From Bacillota bacterium (GTDB taxonomy: Bacteria; Bacillota; Clostridia; Peptostreptococcales; Anaerovoracaceae), in assembly GCA_017941085.1 (NCBI GenBank), contig JAGAXF010000005.1:58026-122025 (forward strand): a stretch of 64,000 bases of DNA. The letters are read 5' to 3'. The notes under the pieces are model-generated. The model worked only from the letters and a program-made list of their open reading frames with translations. It was not told the origin of the DNA and searched no databases. Shown here piece after piece: positions 27,547 to 36,520 of this stretch. The stretch's first letter is position 1. Every line of letters starts with the position of its first letter. A program made the position numbers and the translations under genes.

Positions 27547-28548
27547 ATGTTTGACGTAAGAAAGATGCCGGGTCTTGGAGGCGACAAATATGTTCCCTTT
27601 AATGAACGCACCGGAAATGAATCCATAGTTTACTTTACCAGAGACCTGTCTCCTGAGGGACTTAAAAAAGTTTATGAGAAGGTCAATCAAAATATCCAAG
27701 GGAAAGTGGCTGTAAAGCTTCATACCGGAGAGCCCAATGGCCCTAATATTATTCCCCGTCCCTGGGTTAAGGAACTCCTTGAGTCCAGCATTCCCAACGC
27801 TACTATTGTAGAGACCAACACCTATTATGAGGGAGACCGATATACCACCGAGGATCATCGCAAAACCTTGGAGGTAAACGGCTGGACCTTCACTCCTGTA
27901 GATATTATGGACGAGCATGGAACCACGCTCCTTCCCGTAAAGGATGGAAAATGGTTTGAAAACATGTCCGTGGGAAAATCCCTTCCGGACTATGATTCCT
28001 TCGTTGCCCTTACCCACTTTAAAGGTCATACCATGGGGGGCTTCGGTGGTTCAAATAAAAACATAGGCATAGGCTGTGCCGATGGTCGCGACGGAAAAAA
28101 ATGGATTCACACCGAGCAAGGCTCCAACGACATGTGGAGCATTGCCGAAGAGGAATTGATGGAGAGAATGACCGAATCCACCAAGGCTACCATCGATCAC
28201 TTTGCCAATAAAATTGCATATGTAAATGTAATGAGAAATATGTCTGTAGACTGTGACTGTGCAGGAGTTGAAGCTGCTCCCGTAGTTACACCCAATGTAG
28301 GCATTCTGGGATCTCTGGACATTCTTGCCCTGGACAACGCCTGTGTGGACTTAATCTTCGCCATGGATGAAAAGGATGGCGCTGCCCTGAGGGAAAGAAT
28401 CATCACAAGACATGGTCTTAGACAGCTATCCTATATGAAGGAATTGGGAATGGGTAATGACCGCTACACCCTTATTGATCTAGACAATGGAGAGGTTCCT
28501 ATTTCCCAGGCCGAAGCCATTAAACACATAGTACCCTTCCAACTGTAA
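27547..28548 (+). CDS. DUF362 family protein
   Basis: The 333-residue protein matches the DUF362 family: VAVKLHTGEPNGPNIIPRPWV, GFGGSNKNIGIGCADGRDGKKW (split here), and late Cys residues (VDCDCAGVEAAPV). Many DUF362 proteins carry a 4Fe-4S ferredoxin domain; this one does not, although the DCDC stretch could bind metal. The start is the ATG at 27547 with GGAG six bases upstream. A longer frame from 27466 has no ribosome-binding site and no family similarity in the extension. The role is unknown. Confidence 0.8.
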   Translation: MFDVRKMPGLGGDKYVPFNERTGNESIVYFTRDLSPEGLKKVYEKVNQNIQGKVAVKLHTGEPNGPNIIPRPWVKELLESSIPNATIVETNTYYEGDRYTTEDHRKTLEVNGWTFTPVDIMDEHGTTLLPVKDGKWFENMSVGKSLPDYDSFVALTHFKGHTMGGFGGSNKNIGIGCADGRDGKKWIHTEQGSNDMWSIAEEELMERMTESTKATIDHFANKIAYVNVMRNMSVDCDCAGVEAAPVVTPNVGILGSLDILALDNACVDLIFAMDEKDGAALRERIITRHGLRQLSYMKELGMGNDRYTLIDLDNGEVPISQAEAIKHIVPFQL

Positions 28549-28561
28549 TCTTATTTTTCTT

Positions 28562-28617
28562 CGGTGAAGGACCTGCATTAAATATCTTCAAACTGACCTT
28601 TCCCCAGTCCTTCACCG
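28562..28617. repeat. 11-bp perfect inverted repeat with 34-base spacer
   Basis: CGGTGAAGGAC (28562-28572) is the reverse complement of GTCCTTCACCG (28607-28617). One arm is within the 3' coding end of the YolD-like gene. Neither strand has a U-tract right after it, so it is a weak terminator candidate at best. Confidence 0.5.
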
Positions 28618-28799
28618 GAGGTTTCATTCCAATTATCTATATGCTTATCCGCCATACTATCTATGGCATCCCCATGTCCTACCAAAGCAGCAAAGGGTGC
28701 AAACTGAGCAGCACGACTTTCCATACTCATACGAGGATGTTTTTTTGATGTGGGATGAGGCAGGTTAATAATATCTTCGTATTTATTCTTAGGGTTCAT
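28578..28799 (-). CDS. YolD-like small partner of the Y-family polymerase
   Basis: The 73-residue protein has the pattern HPRMSMESRAAQFAPFAALVGH, typical of short proteins encoded directly after Y-family polymerases in Firmicutes. Its ATG overlaps the stop codon of the polymerase gene (ATGA), and AGGAGG lies upstream, so the two are co-translated. A role in SOS-type mutagenesis with the polymerase is inferred from context. Confidence 0.75.
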   Translation of the reverse strand: MNPKNKYEDIINLPHPTSKKHPRMSMESRAAQFAPFAALVGHGDAIDSMADKHIDNWNETSGEGLGKGQFEDI

Positions 28800-30346
28800 G
28801 CCTTGTGGCCTCCTATCTGCTTATTTCTGGACATGGCTGTGGCCCCCTCCTCCAGATTCATGGCCTTTACCACTGCGTTTTTACCAAACTTTTCTTTTAT
28901 TTCCAAAAGGGTCTGCTGTATTTTTGCTTCCTCATCCAGCTCTTCCTGGGACATGTCCGTAAGATTGGCATCTACCGCCGCCTTAAGAGCTTCGTTACCC
29001 TCCTCCTTGCTTTGCTCCTCGTGGAGACTGGCAATTTGTCCGAATAAATCCAGCTGCTCTCCTTCAGCGGTGCTGCTGGCTGAAGTGGCATCAATTATAT
29101 TGTTTGCCACCACATAAATACGTCTAACCAAAAGCTCCGGATTAACCACCCTATCAAAGATAGAAAGCATGGCCTCCATTATCAAAGAAGCGGAAGACGT
29201 ATGGCTCCTTAGGTTTGCAGTTCCGTGGGCATGCTTTGGAACTTCTCTGCCATAATAATCTATGGTAACTTCCCCCTTGTATCTTTCTCTTCTTTCGGGG
29301 TCATTTAAATTATCTATGTCATAACCAACGGTAAGAGTTACCTGGTTACATACCAAATTCTTTCTCACCAGATTCAGCGCCAGCTGGTCCGTCATTTCCT
29401 TGACTATTAGCCTAGCCTTTTCATAGGAATAGGGTTTCTGCAAAACCTGACCTTCACTTAGGCTGTTGGTTTCCGGTTTATATGATTTGATTTCTTTAAT
29501 GGTGCAGGGCTCCCAACCCCAGGCATGGTCAATAAGAAGCTCCGCATTAACACCAAAGAGCTTGTAAAGCAAATCCTCATTGTGGAAATCTCTTTCAGAT
29601 CCAATGGAGCACCTGGCCACATCCCCCATGGTAAACATGCCGTTGGCTGCCAGCTTTCTGGCGTAGCCCTTGCCCACTCTCCAAAAATCCGTAATAGGCT
29701 TGTGGTCCCAAAGAGACCTTCTGTAGCTCATTTCATCCAGCTCAGCGATTCTCACTCCATCCTGGTCCGGCGCCGAATGCTTTGCTTCAATATCCATGGC
29801 TATCTTGGCCAAGTACATATTGGTACCTATTCCTGCAGTTGCGGTTATTCCCGTTTCCGCCAGTACATGTCGGATTATCTTCATTGTCAGCTCATGGGGA
29901 GACATTTTATATAAATCCAAATATCCCGTTACGTCCATAAACACTTCGTCGATGGAATAGGTGTGAATATCCTCCGGTGCCACGTATTTAAGATAGATAT
30001 CGAATATTCGGGTGCTGTATTCTATATAGTGAGCCATTCTGGGCTCCGCCACAATAAACTCCAAAGGTTCCTTTGGGTGGGTGGCGTTGTATTCCTTAAC
30101 CTTTTGCTTAACCTCAAATAGTCTTGGTCTACCGGGGATTCCATAGGACTTAAGATTGGGAGAAACCGCAAGACAAATAGTCTTATCAGTTCTGCTGTTG
30201 TCCGCCACCACAAGATTGGCAGTAAGGGGATCCAGTCCCCTTTCCATACATTCCACAGAAGCATAAAAAGACTTTAAATCGATAGCTATATAGATATGAT
30301 CGCTATTATCAAAGTTCACTCGTCTTATTCCCTTTATATATATCAT
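28796..30346 (-). CDS. Y-family (UmuC/UvrX-type) translesion DNA polymerase
   Basis: The 516-residue protein carries the polymerase motifs AIDLKSFYASVECMERG and YSIDEVFMDVTGYL with catalytic Asp/Glu residues, the little-finger region, and a C-terminal tail QLDLFG that resembles a beta-clamp-binding motif. Such enzymes copy past DNA lesions. The ATG at 30346 has GAGG upstream; a longer frame to 30427 would overlap the terminator of the preceding gene. It forms an overlapping pair with the YolD-like gene. Confidence 0.9.
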   Translation of the reverse strand: MIYIKGIRRVNFDNSDHIYIAIDLKSFYASVECMERGLDPLTANLVVADNSRTDKTICLAVSPNLKSYGIPGRPRLFEVKQKVKEYNATHPKEPLEFIVAEPRMAHYIEYSTRIFDIYLKYVAPEDIHTYSIDEVFMDVTGYLDLYKMSPHELTMKIIRHVLAETGITATAGIGTNMYLAKIAMDIEAKHSAPDQDGVRIAELDEMSYRRSLWDHKPITDFWRVGKGYARKLAANGMFTMGDVARCSIGSERDFHNEDLLYKLFGVNAELLIDHAWGWEPCTIKEIKSYKPETNSLSEGQVLQKPYSYEKARLIVKEMTDQLALNLVRKNLVCNQVTLTVGYDIDNLNDPERRERYKGEVTIDYYGREVPKHAHGTANLRSHTSSASLIMEAMLSIFDRVVNPELLVRRIYVVANNIIDATSASSTAEGEQLDLFGQIASLHEEQSKEEGNEALKAAVDANLTDMSQEELDEEAKIQQTLLEIKEKFGKNAVVKAMNLEEGATAMSRNKQIGGHKA

Positions 30347-30388
30347 TTTTCCTCGACTTTCTCCCATCGAACAGTCAAGGAACCCGCC

Positions 30389-30424
30389 GGATAAAACAAT
30401 AGGACGGCTCAAAAAGAACCGCCC
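30389..30424 (-). terminator. terminator after the DUF937 gene
   Basis: On the minus strand GGGCGGTTC pairs with GAGCCGTCC (30402-30424, using G-U pairs) around a T5 loop and is followed by TATTGTTTTATCC. Confidence 0.6.
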
Positions 30425-30454
30425 CATTTGATACCCATTCTTTAAAAGAATTTC

Positions 30455-31180
30455 TTATTTCATGCCCAAAAGTGCGGACAGAAGATCTGTTCCGTTAAGG
30501 GCACTCTGGTTGCTGGATCCACCCATTAGACTGGAAAGCATGCTTGATGCAGAGCTTCCGCTAGGTTTTCCACCACCCAGGAGATTACCCAGCATTCCGC
30601 CTAAACCGGATGACTGGGAGCTGCTGGAGCCGCCACCTAAGAGGCTGCCCAAAAGGCTGCTGCTGCTCTGAGCCGGCTTGGAGGAGCCGCCCATAAGAGC
30701 TGCGATGTCAGAAAGATCAAAACCATCGGAAAGATTGAATCCGCTGCCGGCACTCTGCTGTGCATTTGTTGCGGATGTGGTTGCTGCAGAAAGGCTGCTC
30801 ATAAGAGCCGGAGCCGCATTAGCAAGAGCTGCTGTAACCTGCTCTGTTGACATACCTGTCTGCTCTGTCAAGTTGTTTACTACACTTGCATAATCCTTAC
30901 CGAAAATGTGGTTAAGAATTGCTGCACCATCAGCTGCATCAGCATTGGCAATCTGGCTGGAAACCGGAGCAGTATTTGTGTGCTGCTGCAGTGCTCCCAG
31001 AAGGGAAGATGTTCCCTGAGAAGATGCCTTTGCATTCTTGGTCAAATATCCAATGATAAGTGGAATTGCCAGAAGCAACAATTTGCTGATTCCCTTGGAG
31101 GAACCACCTGATTTCTTTGTTAGTGCTTCTACTGAAGAATCACTTGTCATTGAACTCATTAACATACTAAGAAGATCCAT
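30455..31180 (-). CDS. DUF937 family low-complexity protein
   Basis: The 241-residue protein has the DUF937 core: KLLLLAIPLIIGYLTKNAK, then GAAILNHIFGKDYASVVNNLTEQTGMSTEQV, followed by a long Ser/Gly/Leu-rich tail with repeated LLGSLLGGGSSSS-like segments. The C-terminal repeats are variants of GGxLGSLLGG. The family has no established function. AAGGAAG precedes the ATG. It appears to be a single-gene transcript with its own terminator. Confidence 0.8.
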   Translation of the reverse strand: MDLLSMLMSSMTSDSSVEALTKKSGGSSKGISKLLLLAIPLIIGYLTKNAKASSQGTSSLLGALQQHTNTAPVSSQIANADAADGAAILNHIFGKDYASVVNNLTEQTGMSTEQVTAALANAAPALMSSLSAATTSATNAQQSAGSGFNLSDGFDLSDIAALMGGSSKPAQSSSSLLGSLLGGGSSSSQSSGLGGMLGNLLGGGKPSGSSASSMLSSLMGGSSNQSALNGTDLLSALLGMK

Positions 31181-31285
31181 ACCATTCTTCCTTTCTAATT
31201 GTTTAAGTTAAAATATCCTACGGCAAGAATTATACTACAAAAAGTGGGGTTTGTGTGAAAAATCCTTCACATTTACTAAGTTTTT

Positions 31286-32422
31286 CTATTCCTCCAAAAG
31301 TCTCTTAATTACCTTCTTTAAAAGCTGGAATCGCTTTTCCACAGTGTCATACAAGAAATACTCCCCATCTCCGTGAAGGCCCTCTCCGTGGGGTCCACAG
31401 GCATCCACTATGGGAGTTCCTGCTCCGGAAACAAAGCTGGCATCGGAGCTTCCTCCTGCACTTTCAAATTCAAATGGGTAATTCAACTTCTCTCCTTCTT
31501 CCATTATTATATCCACCATGTGCTGAGTCTCAGGAGTAAGTTTCATAGGAGGCATATCGCTAAGCTTCTTCCACTCACTGGTTACCCCGGGCACCCTTGG
31601 ATTCTTTGCCAGTTCATCAAAGGCTTTTTCCACCATCTCCATCTGACTGTAGTCAAGGATTCTAACATCAATACCCAGCTCCGCGTAATCTGCAATTACA
31701 TTGGTTGCTGTTCCTCCCGATACCAACCCGGGATTAACATTGAGACCGGGACTGCTGTTATTAAGTTCATCACAAAGGTCAATCCACCTTGCAAGTTCCT
31801 TAATGGCGCTGGCTCCCTTGTCCGGAGCATTTCCCGCATGGGAGGCTATGCCATGAATATATACCCTGTAATCCTGGCACCCCTTTCTTTCCTTAACAAA
31901 GTTACCGGTGATTCTTCCCGGTTCCATATCAAAGCCGTACCTGGCCTTCTTGCCTTCTTCTATGATTCTCTCCCAAGAATAAGGAGAGCCCAATTCTTCA
32001 TCCGGATTGTTGGCTATGGCGAAACATTTTTCCGGATATTCCTCCTTTAGTTCCTTTATCAAATAAAGAGCCATAAGGTTACCTGCCTTCATGTCCGCAG
32101 CCCCGGGCCCCTTCACCTTTCCATCCTCTATGGTAAAGGGTCTCTTCTCCGCCGTTCCCTCGGAAAAAACCGTATCCATATGACCGATGAAAAGAACGTC
32201 GTAGGGTTTCTCCTTGGTCTTTAGTTCCTCCGAACTCTTTGAGGTAGCCACCAGAAAAGGTCTTTTCTCCTGATCCAATTCCACCCGGGATACATGGAGT
32301 CCCGCTTCCTTGTATAGAGTTTCCAGAATGTCCGCTACTCGGATTACACCCTCCACATCACTACTTCCGCTATCTGTGTTCACAAGGGTTTCCAATTCGT
32401 TAAAAAATCTAGTTGTGTCCAT
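31286..32422 (-). CDS. M20 family metallopeptidase (carboxypeptidase G2-like)
   Basis: The 378-residue protein shows the zinc-site motifs of the M20 family: FIGHMDTVF (first ligand), GPGAADMKAGNL (bridging Asp), NNPDEELGS (catalytic Glu-Glu) and the late GEGLHGDGEYF (His ligand). A lid domain with YIHGIASHAGNAPDKGASAI lies between. It cleaves a C-terminal amino acid or a dipeptide-like amide. It overlaps the upstream gene by 14 bases and is last in a four-gene operon with a D-aminoacylase-like enzyme, which suggests peptide or N-acyl-amino acid breakdown. Confidence 0.9.
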   Translation of the reverse strand: MDTTRFFNELETLVNTDSGSSDVEGVIRVADILETLYKEAGLHVSRVELDQEKRPFLVATSKSSEELKTKEKPYDVLFIGHMDTVFSEGTAEKRPFTIEDGKVKGPGAADMKAGNLMALYLIKELKEEYPEKCFAIANNPDEELGSPYSWERIIEEGKKARYGFDMEPGRITGNFVKERKGCQDYRVYIHGIASHAGNAPDKGASAIKELARWIDLCDELNNSSPGLNVNPGLVSGGTATNVIADYAELGIDVRILDYSQMEMVEKAFDELAKNPRVPGVTSEWKKLSDMPPMKLTPETQHMVDIIMEEGEKLNYPFEFESAGGSSDASFVSGAGTPIVDACGPHGEGLHGDGEYFLYDTVEKRFQLLKKVIKRLLEE

Positions 32423-33137
32423 TTATCTTCTCCTTTACATATTCAACGATGTCCTTTGCATCTTCCATGCAAGATTCATCAACGGCAAACTTAACTCTCT
32501 CTCCTCGTTTACGATACACCACCAAAGCATCAAAATATCCTTCCTTGGTGGGGCCATCCTTCTTTGGTGAAAGCATACATTCCTTAATCAATTTTTCAAT
32601 GGCTATATCTTTTATAGAAGCATAGGTCCAGGAATAAGCTCCATCTATGCGCTCACTGTCCACCAGAGATCTGGCCAGAGTATAGGCATACATTCTGTCA
32701 TCATCCACATACACTTTGCTTAACTGGTATGTGGAAGATCTAGCCTTTCCATCCTCTTCATCAAAGCGATAAAGAGGAGCTGTTTCTATGGGCACTGTGC
32801 AGTATCCCTTAAGCACCACCTGGTCCATCTCCTCAATATCCTGTTCAAATAAATCCAATTCTCTCAGGGCGCGCTTATCCAGATCAGTGCTCTCAGCCAT
32901 ACCTTGAGCAATCTCGTCTATCTCCCTTCCCTTCACCTTTGCCACATTTACCCTAAAGGTCATTATTAAACCAAGGATAAACATTATAATTCCAACAGCA
33001 ATGAAAATCCAATAGCCTTCCATTTTGTTGGAAAGGGCAAAGAGAACCAAGGCTATGCCCATTAAAATCAAAAGGCTTGCACTTGATCTGGCTGTTTTAA
33101 AAAAATAAAGGGAAGCCCGTTCATTGGTCTTGTCCAT
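32409..33137 (-). CDS. membrane protein with two helices and cytoplasmic domain
   Basis: The 242-residue protein has two adjacent N-terminal membrane helices (about 20-38 and 42-62) and a soluble C-terminal domain of about 175 residues (LDKRALRELDLFEQDIEEMDQVVLKGYC in two segments, YRFDEEDGKARSSTYQLSKVYVDDDRMYAYTL in two segments). I recognise no family. It overlaps the M20 gene by 14 bases and follows the D-aminoacylase gene by 15 bases, so it belongs to that operon. AAGGACTGGAAT lies before the ATG. Confidence 0.65.
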   Translation of the reverse strand: MDKTNERASLYFFKTARSSASLLILMGIALVLFALSNKMEGYWIFIAVGIIMFILGLIMTFRVNVAKVKGREIDEIAQGMAESTDLDKRALRELDLFEQDIEEMDQVVLKGYCTVPIETAPLYRFDEEDGKARSSTYQLSKVYVDDDRMYAYTLARSLVDSERIDGAYSWTYASIKDIAIEKLIKECMLSPKKDGPTKEGYFDALVVYRKRGERVKFAVDESCMEDAKDIVEYVKEKINGHN

Positions 33138-33152
33138 ATTCCAGTCCTTTCA

Positions 33153-34541
33153 TCAGTTGCCAATATCAAAGGGAATAAAACTTCCCAAGTTCTCCTTTAT
33201 AATTGAACCTTCATCCAAGGCTATTTCTCCTGCCAGATACACTCTCTTTATTCCTGCCGGCGGTTCCAGCTTCATAAAGTCCGCCTTGTCTATAATACTG
33301 TTGGGATCGAAGATGGTTAAATCTCCATCTCCACCCTCCACTATGCGGCCCTTCTTTTTAAGGTTCATTCTTTCCGCCGGTTCCAAGGTGATTTTTCTAA
33401 GGGCCAGCACCAAAGGAAGAGCCTCTTCCTCCCTTACGTATTTTCCCAGAACTCTAGGGAAGGTTCCCGCCACCCTTGGATGACCGTGTCCTCCGGCTAT
33501 AACACCATCGGAGGCCACCATGCCGTTGGGATTAACTATGGCCTCTCTAATGGCATCCTCATTCATAACAAAGGCTACCGCCAACATATCCGGATAATTC
33601 TTCCGTGCATCTTTAAATATTTCTTCTGTGCAGAAGGTATTTCTGTAGGGATCTCCCGTTAAAAGAATGCTGTCATATCCCACTCCCCAGGTTTCCAGGC
33701 AACCATCTTCAAATACCGTGGAACCTATATAAGTAGAAAAAGCATTATAAGGATACGTATCGTAATTAAGTCCCGGATCCAGAGCCATGGCTTTGTTGAT
33801 GTGGTCCAGGCATTCATTCATTTTGCCAAAGGCTGCCCCGCTGGACAGGTGAGATATTTGAAACTTGGGAACTATTTCCCTTGAAAACCTAATCATCTCA
33901 TCCACATTGTCAGTATTAATATGATCTTCGTCTCTATAGTGAGCACTGACTATATAATTAGGATTCTGAAGGTCTCCAACTGCAAAGAGCATTTCATCAA
34001 AGGTCATGGCAGGGTCGTATTCTATTCCAAAGGAAACGCCACAGGCCCCCTGCTCTATTTCCTTCATAAGCAAATCCCGGATTTTTACTCTGTCCCCTGT
34101 ACCGGTTATTTCGTGATGATCAAATCCCAGACCTGTTCTAAAAAAATTGTATCCTGTATATGCCATGTAGTTAATGGGAGCGCCGCCTAAATCCTGAATT
34201 GTGGATTTAAAGACATGAATATCCTGTCTCTGGGTGCCACAGTTTCCACCTACCGCTGTGGTTACTCCCATTTCCAACATGTGTTTAGATGTAATACATT
34301 TTTTCCCTTCCTTAAGGAAATTCTCTTCATGCATGTGGATATCTATAAATCCGGGGGATACCACCAGACCATGGGCATCGAAAACCTCCTTGGCCTCCGG
34401 TTCTCCCTCCCCAACATATGAGATAGAGCCATCCTTAAGACCAATATTACCCTTTACCATTTTGCTGCCGGAATTATTCGCTCCGGTTTTGTAATTACCA
34501 AAGTCCGGATAAGTTCCATTGATTATCAATACATCCAACAT
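33153..34541 (-). CDS. D-aminoacylase / N-acyl-D-amino-acid deacylase family amidohydrolase
   Basis: The 462-residue protein is an amidohydrolase-superfamily enzyme: SPGFIDIHMHEE (first metal His pair), GVTTAVGGNCG, VSAHYRDED, FQISHLSSG, and the C-terminal composite sheet segment LRKITLEPAERMNLKKKGRIVEGGDGDLTIFDP (in two parts). These enzymes remove N-acyl groups from D-amino acids or cleave related amides. GGGAGAAGACCT precedes the ATG. Its operon partners are a malate/lactate dehydrogenase-type oxidoreductase and an M20 peptidase. Confidence 0.88.
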   Translation of the reverse strand: MLDVLIINGTYPDFGNYKTGANNSGSKMVKGNIGLKDGSISYVGEGEPEAKEVFDAHGLVVSPGFIDIHMHEENFLKEGKKCITSKHMLEMGVTTAVGGNCGTQRQDIHVFKSTIQDLGGAPINYMAYTGYNFFRTGLGFDHHEITGTGDRVKIRDLLMKEIEQGACGVSFGIEYDPAMTFDEMLFAVGDLQNPNYIVSAHYRDEDHINTDNVDEMIRFSREIVPKFQISHLSSGAAFGKMNECLDHINKAMALDPGLNYDTYPYNAFSTYIGSTVFEDGCLETWGVGYDSILLTGDPYRNTFCTEEIFKDARKNYPDMLAVAFVMNEDAIREAIVNPNGMVASDGVIAGGHGHPRVAGTFPRVLGKYVREEEALPLVLALRKITLEPAERMNLKKKGRIVEGGDGDLTIFDPNSIIDKADFMKLEPPAGIKRVYLAGEIALDEGSIIKENLGSFIPFDIGN

Positions 34542-34585
34542 AGGTCTTCTCCCGATTTATTGTTCTATTTTTCTAAAGCCCTACC

Positions 34586-35722
34586 TTATTCTTCAAAAGG
34601 GAATACATAGTCAAGATTGTATTTATCTCTTATTTCAACAAGTTCCTTTTGTACAGACTCTCCCACGGGAACACCCTTGTCTTTTCTCTCTAACCAAATA
34701 AGGTGTTCCTTCTCACCGGCGGTAAAAATCCTTTCCTGCCCCGGTGCCTTTTCCGAAGCTCTTAACTTTCTCAATATATCTCCGGTGGTTTTCTTAAACT
34801 CCTCCAAACCCATAAAGGCCTCAGGGTCGATTACAATAAAGAAATGTCCCAGATGGTATGGCTCCTTGCTACCGTCTTCAGCTATTCCGGAAAGGGCCTT
34901 TAGGTAGGATCCACTTTGAAGTGCTGCAGACAGAATTTCCACCACCGTTGCATAGCCATATCCTTTATAGCCGCCGGTGGCCTCACCTATTCCGCCCAAA
35001 GGTGTCAGTGCCGCTTCTCCCTTTGTTAAAGCCACAAGAATTTCATCACTGTCCGTCATGGCTTCACCATTTCTTCCGATTACCAGGCCCGATGGTGTGT
35101 CCTTTCCGTTTCTGGCGTAGTATTCAATTTTCCCTCGCTGGGTAATGGAGGTGGCACAGTCTATGCAGAAGGGAAAATCTTCATCCGTGGGAAATGCCAC
35201 TGTAAGAGGATTTGTACCTAGCATATTTTCCACACCAAAGGTAGGAGCTATGGAGGGTCTGGCATTTGTTCCGGTGATTCCGATTAAACCTTCCTGTACC
35301 GCCATGGTTGCCCAATATCCGGCAATACCATAGTGGGTGGAATTTCTTATTGCGGCCATGCCCATGCCATAGGCTTTTGCTTTTTCTATGATGGTTTTCA
35401 TAGCCTTATGAGAAGCCACCATGCCCATACCGTCGTGGGCGTCCACAACCAAGGTGGTAGGAGTTTCCTTCAACACCTCATATTCCGTTACAGGCTTTTG
35501 TATGCCTGCATTTATACGGTCGATATAGATAGGTTTAAATCTATTGCATCCATGGCTTTCTATTCCCTGTCTGTCGCTGGCCATAAGAACCTCTGCACAT
35601 ATATGGGCATCCTCCTGAGGCACACCCACAGCCTTAAATGCATCCACCATAAAGTCCCCAATTAGCTTCCATGGAACATAGGGTCTTCCCTGGTTATCGT
35701 AAATCAAATCACCTTTACTCAT
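34586..35722 (-). CDS. malate/L-lactate dehydrogenase (Ldh2) family oxidoreductase
   Basis: The 378-residue enzyme shows the NAD(P)-dependent YlbC/ComC family pattern: DRQGIESHGCNRF, DAHDGMGMVASHKAM, NSTHYGIAGYWATMAVQEGLIGITGTNA (in two parts), and GIGEATGGYKGYGYATVVEILSAAL (in two parts). The family reduces or oxidises 2-hydroxy/2-keto acids such as malate, ureidoglycolate or sulfolactate. It is the first gene of the four-gene operon; AAGGAGACTGAC precedes the ATG. With the deacylase and peptidase it could process the released carbon skeleton. Confidence 0.9.
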   Translation of the reverse strand: MSKGDLIYDNQGRPYVPWKLIGDFMVDAFKAVGVPQEDAHICAEVLMASDRQGIESHGCNRFKPIYIDRINAGIQKPVTEYEVLKETPTTLVVDAHDGMGMVASHKAMKTIIEKAKAYGMGMAAIRNSTHYGIAGYWATMAVQEGLIGITGTNARPSIAPTFGVENMLGTNPLTVAFPTDEDFPFCIDCATSITQRGKIEYYARNGKDTPSGLVIGRNGEAMTDSDEILVALTKGEAALTPLGGIGEATGGYKGYGYATVVEILSAALQSGSYLKALSGIAEDGSKEPYHLGHFFIVIDPEAFMGLEEFKKTTGDILRKLRASEKAPGQERIFTAGEKEHLIWLERKDKGVPVGESVQKELVEIRDKYNLDYVFPFEE

Positions 35723-35781
35723 GTCAGTCTCCTTCTTTGCTGTCCTATAAATCTAGTTTCATTTTATACCAAAACAGCAAT

Positions 35782-35814
35782 AAAAAAAAGACGGCCCCAC
35801 CTTGGGAACCGTCT
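35782..35814 (-). terminator. terminator after the LEA-like gene
   Basis: AGACGG and CCGTCT (35789-35814) form the stem with additional inner pairing of CCCCA and TGGG. On the minus strand it is followed by eight T. Confidence 0.8.
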
Positions 35815-35822
35815 ATTTACAG

Positions 35823-36305
35823 CTATTCTTCCACTACTTCTTCTACCTTTGCTTCGGCAGTATCTACAGCTTCAGTGGCGGCAGCCTCTGCAGCATCAGC
35901 TTCTGCGGCAGCTGCGTTTTTTACTTCGTCGGCCTTTGTTTCTACTGCACTCTTGATCTCATCTACAGCGCCTTTAATCTTGTCGTCTATATCAGTTTTC
36001 TCAAGAGCCTCATCAACCTTGGTTCTTGCAACATCTGCAGCCTCGGAAACCTTATCCTTAACGGTGTCTACAGCTCCCTTTACCTTCTCATCAAGATTGT
36101 TCTGTTCAATAACGTCCATAGCCTTATCCTTGGCAGCTGTTACAGCACCGATAATCTTATCATCGATATCAGTTTTTTCCAAAGCTTCGTCTACCTTTGA
36201 TTTAGCATTTTTTGCCGCATCAAGAATTTTATCGTCGATGTCTGTTTTTTCAAGAACATCACTTGTTGTCGATTTAAATTTTGCAAAGAATTCCTTGAGT
36301 CCCAT
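35823..36305 (-). CDS. helical repeat (LEA/apolipoprotein-like) protein
   Basis: The 160-residue protein is made of four degenerate repeats keyed by LEKTDIDDKI: VLEKTDIDDKILDAAKNAK, ALEKTDIDDKIIGAVTAAK, VIEQNNLDEKVKGAVDTVK and ALEKTDIDDKIKGAVDEIK, followed by an Ala/Glu-rich tail ending VEEVVEE. The repeats are amphipathic helices with alternating Lys and Asp/Glu, like late-embryogenesis-abundant or apolipoprotein-like proteins that protect proteins or membranes. The start is MGLKEFFAKF with GGAGGG upstream. No signal peptide is present. Function is inferred only from composition. Confidence 0.65.
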   Translation of the reverse strand: MGLKEFFAKFKSTTSDVLEKTDIDDKILDAAKNAKSKVDEALEKTDIDDKIIGAVTAAKDKAMDVIEQNNLDEKVKGAVDTVKDKVSEAADVARTKVDEALEKTDIDDKIKGAVDEIKSAVETKADEVKNAAAAEADAAEAAATEAVDTAEAKVEEVVEE

Positions 36306-36520
36306 GCTCTTTACCCTCCACTTTCTATTGAACAAAGTTATACATCGACATTATATCATCAAACATTTAATCTTTCAAAGAAATATATGTGAAATTTATT
36401 AAAATAATCAGATTATTAACTTATTCTTACAATTAAAATGTCCTCCCTTGAATTTGAAAATATAATAATATAGAATGTAAAACTGACAATATAAGTAGTT
36501 TCTATTAAAGGGGCATTGCT

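Noticed and set aside
28562..28617. Terminator for the DUF362 or YolD-like gene
   Set aside because: The 11-bp inverted repeat has a 34-base loop and no U-tract directly after it on either strand.
35671..36402. Ser/Ala-rich plus-strand frame
   Set aside because: It is the complement of the LEA-like repeats; its repeats only mirror those of the real gene.
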